In this document: positions 61,617 through 64,000 of the stretch, in pieces | Position numbering within the stretch: position 1 is the stretch's first letter | How the letters are laid out: each line of letters begins with the position of its first letter | Source of the DNA: Streptomyces albiflavescens | GTDB taxonomy: Bacteria > Actinomycetota > Actinomycetes > Streptomycetales > Streptomycetaceae | Length of the DNA stretch: 64,000 bases | Direction of reading: 5' to 3' | Assembly (NCBI RefSeq): GCF_014645835.1 | Contig: NZ_BMMM01000030.1 | Span: 47,768-111,767 of the forward strand | Translations under genes and position numbers: made by a program | The notes under the pieces: model-generated | What the model saw: only the letters and a program-made list of their open reading frames with translations | What the model was told of the DNA's origin: nothing | Database searches by the model: none

Positions 61617-62548
61617 GCGGCCCTCCCGGGGGCCTCGACGGTGGTAGTGGCGTGGTACTCGACGGCGTCCCGGGTCAGGTCCATGAACGCCTGCTCCAGA
61701 GAGACGGTCCTGGAGCTGAGCTCGAACAGCGGGATGCCGTGCTCGGCGGCCTTGAGGCCGATGGCACGCGCGGACAGGCCGGTCACGTGCAGCTCCTCGG
61801 AGCCGATCTCGCCGGTGATCTCGACGCCGGGGCCGGCCAGCACCTCGCGCAGCCGGGCGGACTGGTCGGACGCCACGGTCACGGTGTCTCCGCCGGCCTT
61901 GCGGACCAGGTCCTGCACGGTGGTGTCGGCGAGCAGGCGGCCGCGTCCGACGATGATCAGGTGGTCGGCGACCAGCGCCATCTCACTCATGAGATGCGAG
62001 GAGACGAAGACGGTGCGGCCGTCCGCCGCGAGCCCGGTCAGCAGGTTGCGGATCCACAGCACGCCCTCGGGGTCCAGACCGTTGACCGGCTCGTCGAGCA
62101 TGATGGTGGCCGGGTCGCCCAGGAGCGCCGCCGCGATGCCCAGCCGCTGGCCCATGCCCAGGGAGAACGCGCCCGCGCGCTTCTTGGCCACGGAGCGCAG
62201 CCCGGTCAGCTCGATGACCTCGTCCACCCGGCGGCGCGGAATGCCGTGGGTGTGGGCCTGCGCCATCAGGTGGTCGAACGCCGACCGGCCTGGGTGGATC
62301 GACTTGGCCTCCAGCAGTGCGCCGACCTCCTGCAGCGGCGCGCTGTGCTGGGCGTAGCGTCTGCCGTTGACGGACACACTGCCGCTGGACGGTGCGTCCA
62401 GACCGACGATCATCCGCATGGTGGTGGACTTGCCCGCGCCGTTCGGGCCCAGGAAGCCGGTGACGGTGCCGGGCTTGACGACGAAGTCCAGCTGATCGAC
62501 CGCCGTCTTCTCGCCGTACCGCTTCGTCAGCTGATGTGCCTCGATCAT
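61613..62548 (-). CDS. ABC transporter ATP-binding protein (DrrA/CcmA-like)
   Basis: 311 residues from ATG at 62548 behind GAGGGAAC. ABC motifs: Walker A GPNGAGKST, Q-loop region EVGALLEAKSIHPGRSA, signature FSLGMGQRLGIAAALL, Walker B ATIMLDEPVNGLDPEG and switch VSSHLMSEM. The C-terminal ~90 residues carry the extra domain of bacitracin/daunorubicin-type exporters. It leads a two-gene operon with the permease. The nearby two-component system on the same strand is its likely regulator. Confidence 0.9.
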   Translation of the reverse strand: MIEAHQLTKRYGEKTAVDQLDFVVKPGTVTGFLGPNGAGKSTTMRMIVGLDAPSSGSVSVNGRRYAQHSAPLQEVGALLEAKSIHPGRSAFDHLMAQAHTHGIPRRRVDEVIELTGLRSVAKKRAGAFSLGMGQRLGIAAALLGDPATIMLDEPVNGLDPEGVLWIRNLLTGLAADGRTVFVSSHLMSEMALVADHLIIVGRGRLLADTTVQDLVRKAGGDTVTVASDQSARLREVLAGPGVEITGEIGSEELHVTGLSARAIGLKAAEHGIPLFELSSRTVSLEQAFMDLTRDAVEYHATTTVEAPGRAA

Positions 62549-62736
62549 CGTTGTTCCCTCGCGTTCACGTGCCGCCCGCTCCGGGCTTTCTCACAGGGAA
62601 CGCTAAGAGCCCGCGGGCCGCGATTCGTCGTACCCGGGGGGTCAATGATCGGAAGCTGGTAGTACCCCGGTACGACTCGGGCCGGGCCGCGCCAGACGTC
62701 CGAGTGATGTCCTGGACCCCGGGGGGCGGCGACGCT

Positions 62737-62790
62737 CCCGCAACCGAGCCGCGTGAGTGCCGTCCCGCAACCGAGCCGCGTGAGTGCCGT
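62737..62790. repeat. 27-bp exact tandem duplication
   Basis: A 27-bp unit beginning CCCGCAACCGAGCCGCG occurs twice in a row (62737-62763 and 62764-62790) without a mismatch. It lies in the divergent promoter region between the ABC exporter and the DUF429 gene. Identity suggests a recent slippage event. Confidence 0.9.
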
Positions 62791-62855
62791 CCCACGCGCG
62801 GTGCGGGAACCGTCGGCCCCGTCGCCGCCGCCCGCTTCTCTGGTACTACCGACGT

Positions 62856-63692
62856 ATGGCCATAGAGCGGTTCATCGGTATCGACCTCGCATGGGCGCCG
62901 GGTGGACCCCGAACCAAACCCAATGAGACGGGCGTCGCCGTCATTGACAGATCGGGTGAAGTGCTCGACTGCGGCTGGACCCGTGGGCTCGAGGAGACGA
63001 TGTCCTGGCTCGATGCGGTGGCCGTGGACGGAGCTTCCCTGTGCTTCGTCGACGCGTCTTTGGTCGTCGACAACCCGACCGGCCAGCGGCCGTGCGAGCG
63101 GGAGGTCGGCCGACGGTACGGACGCTGGAAGGTGAGTGCGAACAGCACCAACCAGAGGTCGCCCCGTCTGGCGGGGGTGCTCCTGCGTGAACGCCTGCGG
63201 GCCATGGGCTGGGTGTACGACGACGGCAGGGCCGGCCCACCGACGGGCGGGCTGGTCCTGTCCGAGTGCTACCCGTACACGACCCTGGTCGGAGCGGCCG
63301 AGTTGGGCTACGACCGGGAGCGCCCCCCGTACAAACGCCGGCCCGCGCGCGTGCCGCAGGCCCAGTGGCGAGCGGTGCGCGCGGGGGAGTGCGACCGGCT
63401 GATCGCGCGCATGGCGGGCCTGGCCACAGCCGATCCGCCCCTCGTGCTCGCCTCCCACGCGGTGTCGGGCCGGCTCATGGACGAGCCCACGCCTCTGGCA
63501 TCCGGAGACTACAAACACCGCGAGGACCTCGTCGACGCGCTGCTGTGCGCGTGGACGGCGGCTCTGTGGTCGCGCCACGGGCTGGCGCGCTGCCAGGTCC
63601 TGGGCGAGGAAAGCCCCGCGCCCCCGGGAGCCGCCGCGACCATCATCGCGCCCGCCCGCCCCGAGCAGCGACGCGACCGAAGGGCTGAGTGA
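62856..63692 (+). CDS. DUF429 family protein
   Basis: 278 residues from ATG at 62856. The start FIGIDLAWAPGGPRTKPNETGVAVID is the DUF429 hallmark (RNase-H-like fold with acidic pocket Asp9). Further motifs are FVDASLVVDNPTGQRPCEREVGRRYGRW, LSECYPYTTLVG and YKHREDLVDALLCAWTAALW, with the family's conserved Asp/Glu. Predicted nuclease-like activity has not been shown for the family in general. The gene stands alone between the exporter and frc. Confidence 0.82.
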   Translation: MAIERFIGIDLAWAPGGPRTKPNETGVAVIDRSGEVLDCGWTRGLEETMSWLDAVAVDGASLCFVDASLVVDNPTGQRPCEREVGRRYGRWKVSANSTNQRSPRLAGVLLRERLRAMGWVYDDGRAGPPTGGLVLSECYPYTTLVGAAELGYDRERPPYKRRPARVPQAQWRAVRAGECDRLIARMAGLATADPPLVLASHAVSGRLMDEPTPLASGDYKHREDLVDALLCAWTAALWSRHGLARCQVLGEESPAPPGAAATIIAPARPEQRRDRRAE

Positions 63693-63762
63693 GCGCGGAG
63701 GCGAAATCTTCCGGGCGCCCCCTGGACATCCTCTGCATCTGCCGCAACCATGAGAGCAACTC

Positions 63763-63787
63763 CATACGGTATGCAATCTACAGTATG
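63763..63787 (+). promoter_or_regulatory. possible operator upstream of frc
   Basis: CATAC at 63763-63767 and GTATG at 63783-63787 form an inverted pair around TATGCAATCTACA, 40 bp before the frc start. The AT-rich, TATGCAAT-containing palindrome is the sort of site bound by GntR/FadR-type repressors that control oxalate and formyl-CoA genes. No regulator gene is inside the window. Confidence 0.4.
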
Positions 63788-63828
63788 GATTCAGGTCACG
63801 GCGGCTACGTATACGTGAGGTGGCGATC

Positions 63829-64000
63829 ATGACGAAGGCTCTTGAGGGCGTGCGCGTCCTCGATATGACACATGTGCAGTCCGGCCCGTCGGCGACGCAG
63901 ATCCTCGCCTGGCTCGGCGCCGATGTGATCAAGGTGGAGGCGCCGACCGGTGACATCACCCGCAAGCAGCTGCGGGACATCCCGGACGTCGACTCCCTCT
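63829..64000 (+). CDS. frc: formyl-CoA:oxalate CoA-transferase, N-terminal part
   Basis: 57 residues from ATG at 63829 after GAGGTGG, cut by the right edge. MTKALEGVRVLDMTHVQSGPSATQILAWLGADVIKVEAPTGDITRKQLRD is the opening of class III CoA-transferases of the formyl-CoA transferase type. The QSGPS and KVEAPTGD turns shape the CoA site. Frc moves CoA from formyl-CoA to oxalate, feeding oxalyl-CoA decarboxylase. The catalytic Asp lies beyond the window. Confidence 0.85.
   Translation, partial: MTKALEGVRVLDMTHVQSGPSATQILAWLGADVIKVEAPTGDITRKQLRDIPDVDSL

Overview
The window is high-GC actinobacterial DNA, almost certainly from Streptomyces or a close relative. The signs are strong G/C third-position bias, GTG and TTG starts, ATGA-coupled genes, LuxR/AAA and SARP-like regulators, XRE/DUF5753 and DUF6879 genes, and a Streptomyces-type contractile injection locus. 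Both ends are cut inside genes: a metallo-beta-lactamase-fold hydrolase on the left and a formyl-CoA transferase on the right. No tRNA, rRNA or CRISPR array was seen.

Layout: (1) 1-6.3 kb: MBL-fold hydrolase, secreted beta-propeller and XRE regulator, then a lipoprotein/sialidase-like pair lying between two decayed copies of an SRPBCC gene. (2) 6.4-13.9 kb: a mobile and decayed stretch. It has transposase scraps, a deleted IS21 element, a GAF-PP2C phosphatase, a block of small XRE/DUF6879-type genes, and a repeat present as two ~560-bp copies plus one short copy. (3) 13.9-23.6 kb: intradiol dioxygenase, zinc-finger LuxR/ATPase regulator, a PotABCD-like polyamine ABC transporter and a divergent gamma-aminobutyraldehyde-type dehydrogenase. 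(4) 23.7-53 kb: a second large LuxR regulator, a CYTH-like protein, a membrane protein and a BTAD regulator, followed by a complete-looking extracellular/cytoplasmic contractile injection system (eCIS). (5) 53-58.5 kb: DUF6461 gene, a frameshifted NucA/NucB nuclease, an amber-interrupted coiled-coil gene, TetR and NTF2-like genes, one intact IS5-type insertion sequence and an HsdR scrap. (6) 58.6-64 kb: a two-component system, an ABC exporter, a DUF429 gene and the start of frc.

The eCIS genes run on one strand with tiny gaps or 4-bp overlaps. The order is AAA+ ATPase, candidate toxin, DUF4255 cap-like protein, sheath, tube, tail-assembly protein, DUF6760, proline-rich protein, LysM tube-initiator, hub, spike, PAAR tip, gp25, two baseplate J/gp6 proteins, two GVV-domain proteins, propeller/gpI tail protein, two more GVV-domain proteins, and a candidate hydrolase cargo, ending at a hairpin terminator. 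This parallels the Afp/PVC and Streptomyces Cis particles.

The most interesting points are two candidate cargo proteins at separate places in the operon. Each carries a short N-terminal AGN...LQ motif and a different C-terminal domain. One is a HH-containing toxin-like domain in AT-richer DNA, and the other is a SleB-like hydrolase. Also notable are a four-member family of novel structural paralogues and a DUF6760 gene without a standard start codon. Functional statements rest on reading motifs by eye; no database search was run.
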